A stretch of DNA of 64,000 bases from JAFGPL01 sp963781805 (GCA_963781805.1 CAWAHF010000004.1:3410001-3474000); one strand, 5' to 3'. Positions 33,201 through 39,739 are shown, counted from the first letter of the stretch. Program-made: numbers and translations. The notes: generated from the sequence alone by a model not told the origin.

Positions 33201-36200
33201 CCGAAGTCAATATTACTGTGAATGACGGATTACTGGGGGTTCAGGGGAATAAGGTTTACCAGCTTACCACTACCAATGCCGGCGGTAAGGTACTTGGGGT
33301 TCAGTCTTCGGGTGAATATGCTGCAGGTACCGATATCACAGATACCCTCGTGAACCTGACCAACCAGGTACAGACTGTAACCTATAACTTCAAGGCCCGG
33401 ATTAAAGACCCACGCGGGGATAACCCCTTCGAGTTCTGCAGCCAGGGCGGTGATACAACCATTTCTATCTATGTTAATCCGACCCCAAGATTAAGTGTGT
33501 CTGTCCCGGATACCATCTTCTGCGACTCTTCCGAAGTAACCATTACGGTGAATGATAATTTACTGGGTGTACAGGGTACAAAGGTTTACCAGCTTACAAC
33601 TGATAATGCCGGTGGTACTGTGCTTGGAATGCAGACTTCGGGCGAATACCTTGCTGGTACTGATATCACTGATACCCTTGTCAACCTGACCAACCAGGTT
33701 CAGGTAGTTACTTACAACTTCAAAGCAAGAATCAGGGATGACCGCAATGGTACCGTATATTGTGACCAGGGGGGAGATACAACCATCACACTTTATATTA
33801 ACCCGACACCAAGGCTAACGGTTTCTGTACCGGATACCATCTTCTGTGACTCTTCCGAAGTCAATATTACTGTGAATGACGGGCTACTGGGGGTTCAGGG
33901 GAATAAGGTTTACCAGCTTACTACCACCAATGCAGGCGGAAATATACTCGGTGTTCAGGCTTCGGGCGAATATGCTGCAGGTACCGATATCACAGATACC
34001 CTTGTCAACCTGACCAACCAGGTACAGGCTATTACTTATAACTTCAAGGCCCGGATTAAAGATCCACGCGGCGATGACCCCTTCGAGTTCTGCAGCCAGG
34101 GCGGTGATACTACCATTACCATTTATGTCAACCCGACCCCAAGGCTCAGCGTGTCTGTACCGGATACCATCTTTTGTGACTCTTCCGAAGTAACCATTGC
34201 GGTGAATGATGAGTTACTGGGTGTTCAGGGTACAAAGGTCTATCAGCTTACAACTGATAATGCCGGTGGTACTGTGCTTGGAATGCAGACTTCGGGCGAA
34301 TACCTTGCTGGTACTGATATCACTGATACCCTTGTCAACCTGACCAACCAGGTTCAGGTAGTTATTTACAACTTCAAAGCAAGAATCAGGGATGACCGAA
34401 ATGGTACCGTTTACTGTGACCAGGGGGGAGATACAACCATCAGACTTTATATTAACCCGACTCCAAGACTCACGGTTTCTGTATCGGATACCATCTTCTG
34501 TGACTCTTCCGAAGTCAATATTACTGTGAATGACGGGCTACTGGGGGTTCAGGGGAATAAGGTTTACCAGCTTACTACCACCAATGCAGGCGGAAATATA
34601 CTCGGTGTTCAGGCTTCGGGTGAATATGCTGCAGGTACCGATATCACAGATACCCTCGTGAACCTGACCAACCAGGTTCAGGCTATTACTTATAACTTCA
34701 AGGCCCGGATTAAAGATCCACGCGGCGATGACCCCTTCGAGTTCTGCAGCCAGGGCGGTGATACAACCATTACCATTTATATCAACCCGACCCCAAGATT
34801 AAGTGTGTCTGTACCCGATACCATCTTCTGTGACTCTTCCGAAGTACCCATTACGGTGAATGATGAGTTACTGGGTGTTCAGGGTACAAAGGTCTATGAA
34901 CTTACCACCACCGATGCAGGCGGTACTGTACTCGGTGTTCAGGCTTCGGGTGAATATGCTGCAGGATTAGATATCGTTGATACACTCGTTAACCTCACAG
35001 ATACCTTCCAGGTGGTTTCTTACAGATTTAAAGCAAGAATAAAAGATCCAAGAGGGATTAATCCAGGTTATTATTGCGATCAGGGACACGATACCATAAT
35101 CTTTATATATGTAGAGCCTACCTCCAAATTAAGCGCTGAACCTCAATTTGATACCTTATGTAATAACGACAGTACTTATATCACATTTACAAGCCCGACG
35201 CATTCGGTAAATGGTATCCAGTTCAATTATATAGCTTTACCTGATAATCCGGGGAGCCTGTTTATAAAATCAGGAAATACGAACACAAATAATCTCACAA
35301 CGGATAGTATTGTAAGCCACCAACTAATTAATATCAGCGATACCTTCCAACGTATAGTTTACATATTTACTCCTGTAACTCTGGATGTAAACCACAACCA
35401 GAAATGTCCCGGTATCCCTGACACAGTGATTATATGGGTAGAACCAAGCGCTAAAATAATTCCGATTCCACAGCAGGATACTATCTGTAATTATGATTTC
35501 ACCAATATTCATTTCACATCACCAACCATTGCTACCATTGGAGTTAATTTTAATATTTTGGCAGTTCCCGATCATCCAACCAGGTTATCTGGTTATAGTA
35601 ATGTTACTTACTATACTGAGGACAGTATCCTTTCTCAACAACTGACAAACATAAGTGACTCGGCACAAAGAATCCGATATATTGTCACACCATATACCCT
35701 AAATGATAAAGGTGACCAGAAATGTGAAGGAATTCCGGTAACCATCACCATTTTTGTTGAACCCACGGCAAAACTTGATGCAGCGCCTTCTTCAGACACA
35801 CTTTGCAATTTAACAAGTACATCTATCAGACTAATACCAAAATCGTATCCAACCCGGCTTATGGAGTTTAATTTTGTGGTAGTTCCCGATAATCCATTAA
35901 GTGTAAAAACAGATCGTTATGCCGGAAATCGACTTACGAAAGATTCAACAATTGTTCAGGTATTGGAGAATTTAGGTGATACCGCCCAGCGTATTCTCTA
36001 TATAATTACACCCTACCTGGTGGATGCAGCTAATAACCAAAAATGCGAAGGTATTAATGATACGGTTATCATCTGGCTTGAACCGACATTAAGGTTTACG
36101 TTGACACCTACCCTTGATACCATTTGTGATGGTAGTTCATCTAATATAGTAATTACAAGTCCGGTACAACCTACTCATCCGGTTAGGTTCAGATACTTCA

Positions 36201-39200
36201 TTCAGGCTGATCATATCGGTTCACTGGGGCCATTCACTGTGGCCCTGCAGGAAGGCTTGTTTAAGAATGACACAATTATTGAGCCGTTTATTAACCTTAC
36301 AGATACGGCCCAGCGGGTAATCTTTACGTTTACCTCTTATTCAACAGACGATTTAGGAAATACCCGTTGTGAAGGCCTTGAACATACAGCCGTCGTTTGG
36401 GTGGAACCTACGCCTGTTGTTGAACTCAGCCCTCTGTATGACACAATTTGCACAGGTTTTAGTTCAAACATAGCATTGACCACACGGACTGTTTCCCTGC
36501 ATCCTGTAAGATTCAAATATGAAACCATATATACTCCTGTTGATGTTGAGGTATATGTTGGACAGGATACATTCAATCTTTCACCAAATACGTTCATTAT
36601 TGACTCAATTATTAATAATTCTTCTATAGCTCAACGAGTTGATTTTGTTGTTTCTCCCTACCTGCGGGGTGCCAATAATTCTGAAAAATGTCCGGGAATT
36701 ATAGATACTGCTTATGTATGGGCGGCTCCAAGATTACTTGTACAGGTTGATTCCATATCAACATATAAAGCCAGGACTCCCGAAATTCCTCATAACATCA
36801 GATGCTTTGGTGAAAATAATGGTTTCATCCGGCTGATGCCTGTGGGCGGGATTACTGCTTTCCCAAATTACGATGTATATGATTTGGCATACCAGTGGAG
36901 CAACTTAAAAATCACAAAAGATATTTCAAATCTTACCGTGGGTCAGTACAGTGTTGTTATCGATGATAAACTGCAATGTCTGGACAAAGATACTTTCATA
37001 CTAACACAACCAAATAAACTTGTTCCAACGATCAACATTGTAGATACAATGACCTGTGGTGGTAGTGATGGTAAACTTTCTGTTAGCATTACCGGTGGAA
37101 TGGAAGGATATATACCAGTTTGGACCGGGCCAAGTCTTCCTTCACCTGAAATTGCAGACACTCTTTACAATACCGTCGACGGCAGATATAAGGTTGTAGT
37201 AACAGATACTAACTTATGTGCGGACAGCACTCAAGAATTTATCAGTGAACCATCACCCGTTTTCGCTTATCTGGACCCGACCTACTATGATTACAGACCT
37301 TTTGGTCTGCAGGAATACAATATCAGGTGTTATGGAGAAAATAACGGTATTATTACTCTGTTGAATAATTCATATCAATCGGTTGATTATCATTTTTACG
37401 GAACGGGCATTGATACTTCCTTCACTGATAATGATACTGCGATCATTTTCAGTAATCTATCTGCCGGAATATACAATGTTATTTATAATGATATTAACAA
37501 TTGTACCGGGTATGGTATGGTGTCGTTAATACAACCGGATCCTCTCACGATTGAAAAAGATTCTGTTTCTCTCTATCACAGCAGACATAATATCAGTTGT
37601 AACGGACTCAGCGACGGAAGCATCTACCTGCAATCGATTACGGGTGGCCACGATTATGCAAATTATGCATATAACTGGCAGGTAATAGATGGTAACGGAA
37701 GTGTAAATACTACCGGCAGAAACCAATACGATATTCCTGCCGGAACTTATTCAGTTGCAATAAGGGATACTTTTGGATGTAGCATTTCAGATACATTTGA
37801 AATAATTCAGCCCGATCCGATTATTATCAATAATGAAATACCAATCGCTCCGGATGGAATTAACAATCTGAATTGTGCCGGAGATTCAAATGGCTACATC
37901 CATCTGAATGTGACGGGTGGAGATATCGTGGATAATCCATATACCTACAACTGGAGTAATGGAACCCTCACCAAAGATTTGAACAATATTAAAAAGGGAA
38001 CATATTATATTACGGTTACAGATGGAGTGAACTGCACCATGAGTGACACTTTTAATCTATCGGAACCGCCTTTACTTAAATTTGATGATTACTTTGTTAA
38101 AGAATATAATTCCTATGGAATTTCGTGTGCCGACAGCACCAATGGTATGATTAACATAAATACCAGCGGGGGTTCAGGCAGGCATGTATTTGACTGGTTG
38201 CTTAACGGGAATCCAACTGGTTACAGCGGTGGCAAATTAACCAATATACCAGCCGGAATCTATAATCTGACAGTGACCGATACGAATGGTTGTAAAATTT
38301 TCTGGAATGATACGTTGACTTCTCCCCAAGCCCTCAATTTATCATTACAACCCAGAAATATTGATTGTTCGGGTGATAATCTGGGTCATATTAAAGCATT
38401 CGCTTCAGGTGGTACAGGCAGCTTAAACTATCTATGGAGCAATGGAGCAACAAACGATAGTATATTTAATCTGAATCTGGGTATTTATTCCCTTTCTGTA
38501 ACAGATATAAATTTATGTCAAATAACTGATTCGGCAATCATAGATCAGGATGCAACTTTAATACTTCAGGTAAATGTAAATAACCCGGTTTCCTGTCATG
38601 GAGAAGCAGACGGAATTTTAAAAGTAAATGTTAACCAGGGAATACCCCCATTTATCTATCACTGGAACACAGGAGGAAGTGCTGATCAACTCACAAAAGC
38701 CTCTGTCGGAACCTATTCAGTCACAGTGACCGACAATGTAGGTTGTAAGGAGCACACGTCGTTTGACCTGAATGAACCGGATCCGATTGTGCTCGACGCA
38801 ACCATAACCAATGTTAGTTGCTTCAGCTTATCAGATGCTGAAATAGAGCTGGATGCTACCGGTGGAAATGGCAATTATGTCTACCGGTGGGAAAATAATC
38901 CGCTTGAAAACAATATCGTTAACAATCTGAGTGCCGGTACATATATGGTTGATATTTATGATATTAAAAATTGTTATACCGATACATCGGTAGTGATTAC
39001 CCAGCCTGCTCCGCTTGAGATTATCACAGAAAATATTAAGAAAGCATTCTGTCCTGATTGGGGAGATGGTGAAATTACGATTCGTGTTGAAGGAGGAACG
39101 CCCGAATACAATTATGAATGGCAGGATTATACCAATGTTTCGGGACCCGTACTATCACAGATTAAACCTGGATGGTATGTGGTATCTGTTACTGATGCGA

Positions 39201-39577
39201 ATAATTGTATGACAGATACATCCATAAAAATGACCAGCAACCACAATATCTGTCTGGATATTCCAACAGCATTTACTCCGGGTAATAATGATATGGTAAA
39301 TGATTACTGGGATGTTACCTATGTTGATGAAAATCAAATCAGCCATAAATTTTATGATATTTATCCTTATGCAAGAGTGTTGATCTACAACCGTTGGGGA
39401 AAACTGGTGTTTGAAGGTGATATAAATAAAAGCTTTAACGATGGAAACGGTATTTGGGATGGCAGGGATAATGCTCATAAAGAATTACCCGTAGACTCAT
39501 ATTATTTCATGATATACCTGGATAAATCTAAAAATAAAGATTATGATGCTAAAGGAACTATAACCATAATAAGGTAG
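18287..39577 (+). CDS. Giant T9SS-secreted modular adhesin with HYR-like, PKD-like and SprB repeats
   Basis: This is a single open frame of 7,096 residues. The start is TTG at 18287: an in-frame stop lies 45 bp upstream, no ATG precedes it, and this start gives a good signal peptide (basic RKFIKY, hydrophobic LLAGMVLLSSG, cleavage after SSFA). Approximate domain order: head region with beta-helix/G8-like repeats (25-590); Ig-like domain (598-683, ending NISNVAASDEGNYACL); DUF2341 (686-790); LamG/concanavalin-like domain (800-1015); PKD-like domains (1045-1207); 24 HYR-like repeats of 81 aa (1208-3151) and one diverged HYR domain (3152-3233); PKD-like domains (3234-3434); 20 repeats of 108/110 aa (3435-5610) and five diverged copies (5611-6147); ten SprB-type repeats (about 6150-6986); and a gliding-motility-type C-terminal domain (6987-7096). 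The last is a T9SS type B sorting signal. The product is therefore exported across the outer membrane and held at the cell surface or released, as an adhesin or filament. The following PorP/SprF-family gene supports this. Confidence 0.93.
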   Translation: MGIRKFIKYLLAGMVLLSSGSSFAASYTSVVSGNFNNPATWGTTSAPHANDTATIQAGYTVTLSIADTVNVINIYGTLQWGGGFNLIINSGGINVYGGGNLNGDVVNAFIIFNQNNKNNYIQNAGNFEIYNILVGGSSSKINITGNSPINITNYLLISSSSLKDTVICENTGSISINSRVTFDNDSCQVILRNGCNMLIGNDLRINNSSDINNSFKVESGGSLTINGNINFNGSYFNIYNYGTLSQIGNFQSVSSNRVLCYNYANAIWNYSGSAYDSDLRLYCNNTNSTFNYNNNGDQNVYTPQDAYWNLILSNSGDKYLNGNIIVNNDLTISGSVNLDVDNTNNYQITLSGNWNNSANFKEQQGTVVLNGNGDQTITKTTGEGFWNLSVNKLSGSVIFTSIDTVKNNLNLYNGNINTGTFQLVLSNSNPSNLNYYSGHIIGKLERYINSTYLNTDYLFPIGNATTYNPVILNFSDISNGYVSAEFFSTDPGSTGLPIIEGSTTIVNQFNNGYWKLKSDGIFASTDYDISLTANSFDNYEINSSTHVLVRPSTTGVWDDPISGTHADATSNVVFRNNILTGISSTGTEYGLGHTDCDISFNAHPSDFSTCAGSTASFSVDVTGAVSWQWQKNGTNLSNGADISGATLATLNISNVAASDEGNYACLVTTCASALSNSASLNISQPFISLGFSYERTITIYDSYVSGVEDLLNFPVLISLNDGDFADTTNGGKVFSANGYDIAFTDASGYKLDHQIEYYNPATGKYIAWVRVPLLFANQNTYIKMLYGNPQVTINPSAETVWNGNYMAVWHFNNSISDATSNGRNLTDPNSNTANLTSSIIGDGRDLNNNPDRLSSSGLGRYLRMPNGFLSGVTNFSFEGWVYLDRDDTQWERIFDFGQGNTTDYFFLCPSTAGGSPSSTAAKILVSPSVVEQGPTIVNPTANTGSWIHWSVVLDAVANTMTVYRNGVFYGSSGGVTFDPQDIEATNTNYLGRSQWAPDHYIDAKFDEFRMSTTARTAGWIATSYNNQNSPSTFCFVSSASPHSEYNGFEACQYNNTTYSIPDLFDSYEWVIEGDGDIIGVSDSNSVTVRWNSDANDSIKLKVTDNSSCTDSSLNYGVTVLDAPNPDIQGDTLICPGEGTNKIYKVTPVADNSYVWSVKGGNIPGDVDLDSVIVNLINENDTIIIAQTNATGCTWYDSLAVWVGDTTKPEITCKDTTIYLNSSGQFTIDSNFVYSNITEACGIDSVVPSRYLFDCADVGTPSSINVTAYDLSGNTRTCPAVVTAMDTITPVITCKDTTIYLNSSGQFTIDSSFVYSNITEACGIDSVVPERYFFDCADVGTPASINVTAYDLSGNTRTCPAMVTAMDTITPVITCKDTTIYLNSSGQFTIDSSFVYSNITEACSIDSVVTERYFFDCADVGTPASINVTAYDLSGNTRTCTAVVSVLDTITPVITCKDTTIYLNSSGQFTIDSSFFYSNITEACSIDSVVTERYFFDCADVGTPASINVTAYDLSGNTRTCTAVVSVLDTITPVITCKDTTIYLNSSGQFTIDSSFVYSNVVEACGIDSIVPTRTLFDCADVGSPVNINITAYDIWNNSYACSAAVTVIDTITPVLTCKDTTIYLNSSGQFTIDSSFVYNNVIEACGIDSIVPARTLFDCADVGSPVNINITAYDLSGNTYVCSADVTVLDTIRPVLTCKDTTIYLNSSGQFTIDSSFVYSNVVEACGIDSIVPARTLFDCADVGSLVNINVTAYDLSGNTYVCSADVTVLDTISPVLTCKDTTIYLNSSGQFTIDSSFVYNNVIEACGIDSIVPARTLFDCADVGSPVNINITAYDIWNNSYACSAAVTVIDTITPVLTCKDTTIYLNSSGQFTIDSSFVYSNITEACGIDSVVPERYFFDCTDVGTPASIIVTAYDLSGNTRTCPAVVSVLDTITPVITCKDTTIYLNSSGQFTIDSSFVYSNITEACGIDSVVPERYFFDCADVGTPASINVTAYDLSGNTRTCPAVVSVLDTIAPVITCKDTTIYLNSSGQFTIDSSFVYSNITEACGIDSVVPERYFFDCADVGTPASINVTAYDLSGNTRTCPTVVSVLDTIAPVITCKDTTIYLNSSGQFTIDSSFVYNNVIEACGIDSIVPARTLFDCADVGSPVNINITAYDLSGNTYVCSADVTVLDTISPVLTCKDTTIYLNSSGQFTIDSSFVYNNVIEACGIDSIVPARTLFDCADVGSPVNINITAYDIWNNSYACSAAVTVIDTITPVLTCKDTTIYLNSSGQFTIDSSFVYSNITEACGIDSVVPERYFFDCTDVGTPASINVTAYDLSGNTRTCPAVVSVLDTIAPVITCKDTTIYLNSSGQFTIDSSFVYNNVIEACGIDSIVPARTLFDCADVGSHVNINITAYDLSGNTYVCSADVTVLDTISPVLTCKDTTIYLNSSGQFTIDSSFVYNNVIEACGIDSIVPARTLFDCADVGSPVNINITAYDIWNNSYACSAAVTVIDTITPVLTCKDTTIYLNSSGQFTIDSSFVYSNITEACGIDSVVPERYFFDCTDVGTPASINVTAYDLSGNTRTCPAVVSVLDTITPLITCKDTTIYLNSSGQFTIDSSFVYNNVIEACGIDSIVPARTLFDCADVGSPVNINITAYDLSGNTYVCSADVTVLDTISPVLTCKDTTIYLNSSGQFTIDSSFVYNNVIEACGIDSIVPARTLFDCADVGSPVNINITAYDIWNNSYACSAAVTVIDTITPVLTCKDTTIYLNSSGQFTIDSSFVYSNITEACGIDSVVPERYFFDCADVGTPASINVTAYDLSGNTRTCPAVVSVLDTITPVITCKDTTIYLNSSGQFTIDSSFVYSNITEACGIDSVVPERYFFDCTDVGTPASINVTAYDLSGNTRTCPAVVSVLDTITPLITCKDTTIYLNSSGQFTIDSSFVYNNVIEACGIDSIVPARTLFDCADVGSPVNINITAYDLSGNTYVCSADVTVLDTIRPVLTCKDTTIYLNSSGQFTIDSSFVYSNVVEACGIDSIVPARTLFDCADVGSPVNINVSAYDIWNNSFTCSAAINVIDTISPVLTCKDTTIYLNSSGKFTIDSSFVYSGLSEACGTDSIVAGRYIFDCADMVSPVNITVTAYDIWGNSSSCIASVTVIDTLNPTVICKNINVFLDDTTGLVSITPADIDNGTFDNCSIATLTISKSVFNSTNLGDNNVTLIAKDIAGNIDSCIAVVTVYYETTPVVTIDPVSDTICNGDAFSINISCNIDSTSYSWTVSAFDDIIGESSSTSVVNDFTLSQNLTNLSDSVLKVIYTLSPVLYDLTSLPDTSIEIWVEPFPQLEAYIDDTVFCDSSEISISVDDLNGTVFGDKVYSLITNDANGFISGYQTPGEYPAGTSITDTLINHSSTVQSLTYQLKPRIKNPFTGTFYCDKNNDTIITLYINPTPRLSVSVPDTIFCDSSEVTITVNDLLLGVQGTKVYQLTTSNAGGNVLGVQTSGEYAAGLDITDTLVNLTNQFQVVTYNFKAKIRDDRNGTVYCDQGGDTTITLYINPTPRLNVSVPDTIFCDSSEVNITVNDGLLGVQGNKVYQLTTTNAGGNVLGVQSSGEYASGTDITDTLVNLTNQVQAITYNYKARIKDPRGDDPFEFCSQGGDTTITIYVNPTPMLSVSVPDTIFCDSSEVIITVNDGLLGVQGNKVYQLTTTNAGGNVIGVQASGEYAAGTDITDTLVNLTNQVQVVSYNFKARIRDDRNGTVYCNQGEDTTIIIYINPTPRLSVSVPDTIFCDSSEVTITVNDELLGVQGTKVYELSTTDAGGNVLGVQASGEYASGTDITDTLVNLTNQVQVVTYNFKAKIRDDRNGTVYCDQGGDTTITLYINPTPRLNVSVPDTIFCDSSEVNITVNDGLLGVQGNKVYQLTTTNAGGNVLGVQASGEYAAGTDITDTLVNLTNQVQVVTYNFKAKIRDDRNGTVYCDQGGDTTITLYINPTPRLNVSVPDTIFCDSSEVNITVNDGLLGVQGNKVYQLTTTNAGGNVLGVQASGEYAAGTDITDTLVNLTNQVQVVTYNFKARIRDDRNGTVYCDQGGDTTITLYINPTPRLTVSVPDTIFCDSSEVIITVNDGLLGVQGTKVYELSTTDAGGNVLGVQASGEYASGTDITDTLVNLTNQFQVVTYNFKAKIRDDRNGTVYCDQGGDTTIIIYINPTPRLSVSVPDTIFCDSSEVTITVNDELLGVQGTKVYELSTTDAGGNVLGVQASGEYASGTDITDTLVNLTNQVQVVTYNFKAKIRDDRNGTVYCDQGGDTTITLYINPTPRLNVSVPDTIFCDSSEVNITVNDGLLGVQGNKVYQLTTTNAGGNVLGVQSSGEYAAGTDITDTLVNLTNQVQTVTYNFKARIKDPRGDNPFEFCSQGGDTTITIYVNPTPRLSVSVPDTIFCDSSEVIITVNDGLLGVQGNKVYQLTTTNAGGNVLGVQASGEYAAGTDITDTLVNLTNQVQVVTYNFKARIRDDRNGTVYCDQGGDTTITLYINPTPRLTVSVPDTIFCDSSEVNITVNDGLLGVQGNKVYQLTTTNAGGNVLGVQASGEYAAGADITDTLVNLTNQVQTVTYNFKARIKDPRGDNPFEFCSQGGDTTITIYVNPTPRLSVSVPDTIFCDSSEVTITVNDNLLSVQGAKVYELTTTDAGGNVLGIQASGEYASGTDITDTLVNLTNQVQVVTYNFKARIRDDRNGTVYCDQGGDTTITLYINPTPRLTVSVPDTIFCDSSEVNITVNDGLLGVQGNKVYQLTTTNAGGNVLGVQASGEYAAGTDITDTFVNLTNQVQTVTYNFKARIKDPRGDNPFEFCSQGGDTTITIYVNPTPRLSVSVPDTIFCDSSEVTITVNDELLGVQGTKVYELTTTDAGGNVLGVQSSGEYAAGTDITDTLVNLTNQFQVVTYNFKAKIRDDRNGTVYCDQGGDTTITLYINPTPRLNVSVPDTIFCDSSEVNITVNDGLLGVQGNKVYQLTTTNAGGKVLGVQSSGEYAAGTDITDTLVNLTNQVQTVTYNFKARIKDPRGDNPFEFCSQGGDTTISIYVNPTPRLSVSVPDTIFCDSSEVTITVNDNLLGVQGTKVYQLTTDNAGGTVLGMQTSGEYLAGTDITDTLVNLTNQVQVVTYNFKARIRDDRNGTVYCDQGGDTTITLYINPTPRLTVSVPDTIFCDSSEVNITVNDGLLGVQGNKVYQLTTTNAGGNILGVQASGEYAAGTDITDTLVNLTNQVQAITYNFKARIKDPRGDDPFEFCSQGGDTTITIYVNPTPRLSVSVPDTIFCDSSEVTIAVNDELLGVQGTKVYQLTTDNAGGTVLGMQTSGEYLAGTDITDTLVNLTNQVQVVIYNFKARIRDDRNGTVYCDQGGDTTIRLYINPTPRLTVSVSDTIFCDSSEVNITVNDGLLGVQGNKVYQLTTTNAGGNILGVQASGEYAAGTDITDTLVNLTNQVQAITYNFKARIKDPRGDDPFEFCSQGGDTTITIYINPTPRLSVSVPDTIFCDSSEVPITVNDELLGVQGTKVYELTTTDAGGTVLGVQASGEYAAGLDIVDTLVNLTDTFQVVSYRFKARIKDPRGINPGYYCDQGHDTIIFIYVEPTSKLSAEPQFDTLCNNDSTYITFTSPTHSVNGIQFNYIALPDNPGSLFIKSGNTNTNNLTTDSIVSHQLINISDTFQRIVYIFTPVTLDVNHNQKCPGIPDTVIIWVEPSAKIIPIPQQDTICNYDFTNIHFTSPTIATIGVNFNILAVPDHPTRLSGYSNVTYYTEDSILSQQLTNISDSAQRIRYIVTPYTLNDKGDQKCEGIPVTITIFVEPTAKLDAAPSSDTLCNLTSTSIRLIPKSYPTRLMEFNFVVVPDNPLSVKTDRYAGNRLTKDSTIVQVLENLGDTAQRILYIITPYLVDAANNQKCEGINDTVIIWLEPTLRFTLTPTLDTICDGSSSNIVITSPVQPTHPVRFRYFIQADHIGSLGPFTVALQEGLFKNDTIIEPFINLTDTAQRVIFTFTSYSTDDLGNTRCEGLEHTAVVWVEPTPVVELSPLYDTICTGFSSNIALTTRTVSLHPVRFKYETIYTPVDVEVYVGQDTFNLSPNTFIIDSIINNSSIAQRVDFVVSPYLRGANNSEKCPGIIDTAYVWAAPRLLVQVDSISTYKARTPEIPHNIRCFGENNGFIRLMPVGGITAFPNYDVYDLAYQWSNLKITKDISNLTVGQYSVVIDDKLQCLDKDTFILTQPNKLVPTINIVDTMTCGGSDGKLSVSITGGMEGYIPVWTGPSLPSPEIADTLYNTVDGRYKVVVTDTNLCADSTQEFISEPSPVFAYLDPTYYDYRPFGLQEYNIRCYGENNGIITLLNNSYQSVDYHFYGTGIDTSFTDNDTAIIFSNLSAGIYNVIYNDINNCTGYGMVSLIQPDPLTIEKDSVSLYHSRHNISCNGLSDGSIYLQSITGGHDYANYAYNWQVIDGNGSVNTTGRNQYDIPAGTYSVAIRDTFGCSISDTFEIIQPDPIIINNEIPIAPDGINNLNCAGDSNGYIHLNVTGGDIVDNPYTYNWSNGTLTKDLNNIKKGTYYITVTDGVNCTMSDTFNLSEPPLLKFDDYFVKEYNSYGISCADSTNGMININTSGGSGRHVFDWLLNGNPTGYSGGKLTNIPAGIYNLTVTDTNGCKIFWNDTLTSPQALNLSLQPRNIDCSGDNLGHIKAFASGGTGSLNYLWSNGATNDSIFNLNLGIYSLSVTDINLCQITDSAIIDQDATLILQVNVNNPVSCHGEADGILKVNVNQGIPPFIYHWNTGGSADQLTKASVGTYSVTVTDNVGCKEHTSFDLNEPDPIVLDATITNVSCFSLSDAEIELDATGGNGNYVYRWENNPLENNIVNNLSAGTYMVDIYDIKNCYTDTSVVITQPAPLEIITENIKKAFCPDWGDGEITIRVEGGTPEYNYEWQDYTNVSGPVLSQIKPGWYVVSVTDANNCMTDTSIKMTSNHNICLDIPTAFTPGNNDMVNDYWDVTYVDENQISHKFYDIYPYARVLIYNRWGKLVFEGDINKSFNDGNGIWDGRDNAHKELPVDSYYFMIYLDKSKNKDYDAKGTITIIR
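21908..27739 (+). repeat. 24 tandem 243-bp repeats (HYR-like, 81 aa each)
   Basis: The span is exactly 24 x 243 bp with no indel in any unit. Each unit begins P(V/E/L)(I/L)TCKDTTIYLNSSG and ends with a DTI motif, and has four cysteines in fixed places (TCKD, EAC, FDC, and the C before the last strand). There are three main unit types: A (YSNITEAC ... NTRTC), B (YNNVIEAC ... NTYVC) and C (YNNVIEAC ... NNSYAC). Units 12-14, 15-17 and 18-20 repeat the order B-C-A, which is a 729-bp higher-order repeat. The last unit (24) is diverged and leads into a single divergent HYR domain. Confidence 0.95.
28589..35116 (+). repeat. 20 tandem 324/330-bp repeats (PKD-like, 108 or 110 aa each)
   Basis: Each unit starts PTPRL(S/N/T)VSVPDTIFCDSS and ends with a TTI(T/I)xY(I/V)N strand. 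Two length classes differ near the end: X, with IRDDRNGTVYCDQGG, is 108 aa; Y, with IKDPRGD(D/N)PFEFCSQGG, is 110 aa. The order is X Y X X X X X X Y X Y X Y X Y X Y X Y, then a diverged Y-like unit 20. From unit 9 to unit 19 the two types alternate strictly, giving 654-bp dimers. A diverged copy precedes the array (28265-28588). Confidence 0.95.
35117..36727 (+). repeat. Five diverged copies of the PKD-like repeat
   Basis: Five segments of roughly 105-110 aa keep the layout P(T/S)xxx ... DT(I/L)C ... (I/L)xNxxDxxQR(I/V) ... C(P/E)G(I/L) ... (I/V)W(V/L)E but differ strongly from each other and from the 20 homogeneous units upstream. They look like older members of the same repeat family that have escaped homogenisation. 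Confidence 0.8.
36728..39244 (+). repeat. Ten SprB-type repeats
   Basis: Ten copies are recognised by the C-x-G-x(2-3)-(D/N)-G-x-I core (CFGENNGFI, CYGENNGII, CNGLSDGSI, CAGDSNGYI, CHGEADGIL and others), a (V/T)GG turn, a YxWSN strand and an AGTYxVxVTD(xx)GC strand. They are too diverged for DNA-level homogenisation. SprB repeats are known from the flavobacterial gliding adhesin SprB and from many T9SS substrates. Confidence 0.85.
39245..39574 (+). other. T9SS type B C-terminal sorting domain (gliding-motility-associated CTD)
   Basis: The last 110 residues of the adhesin show the family features: IPTAFTPGNNDMVNDYWDV at the start, VLIYNRWGKLVFEG in the middle, WDGRDNAHKELPVDSYYFM, and a final KGTITIIR strand. 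This domain directs export through the T9SS. Type B CTD proteins usually need a dedicated SprF-like partner. Confidence 0.93.
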
Positions 39578-39739
39578 TGTTACTGTAATAGATGGGTATT
39601 TGAAGTTATTATCTGCTTAATTTATAAGGTTATCATAACATTTCGTAATATTCCAACGTACTATATGTTGTTTATAAATTTTTTTCAAATTCTGGGCGGA
39701 ATTCTTTTTTTAGCTTATAATTGCTGGTAGATATACCAA

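Noticed and set aside
21908..35116. The long regular repeat arrays as CRISPR or other non-coding repeats
   Set aside because: The units are 243-330 bp, adjacent, in frame and translate to conserved domains, so they are protein repeats.
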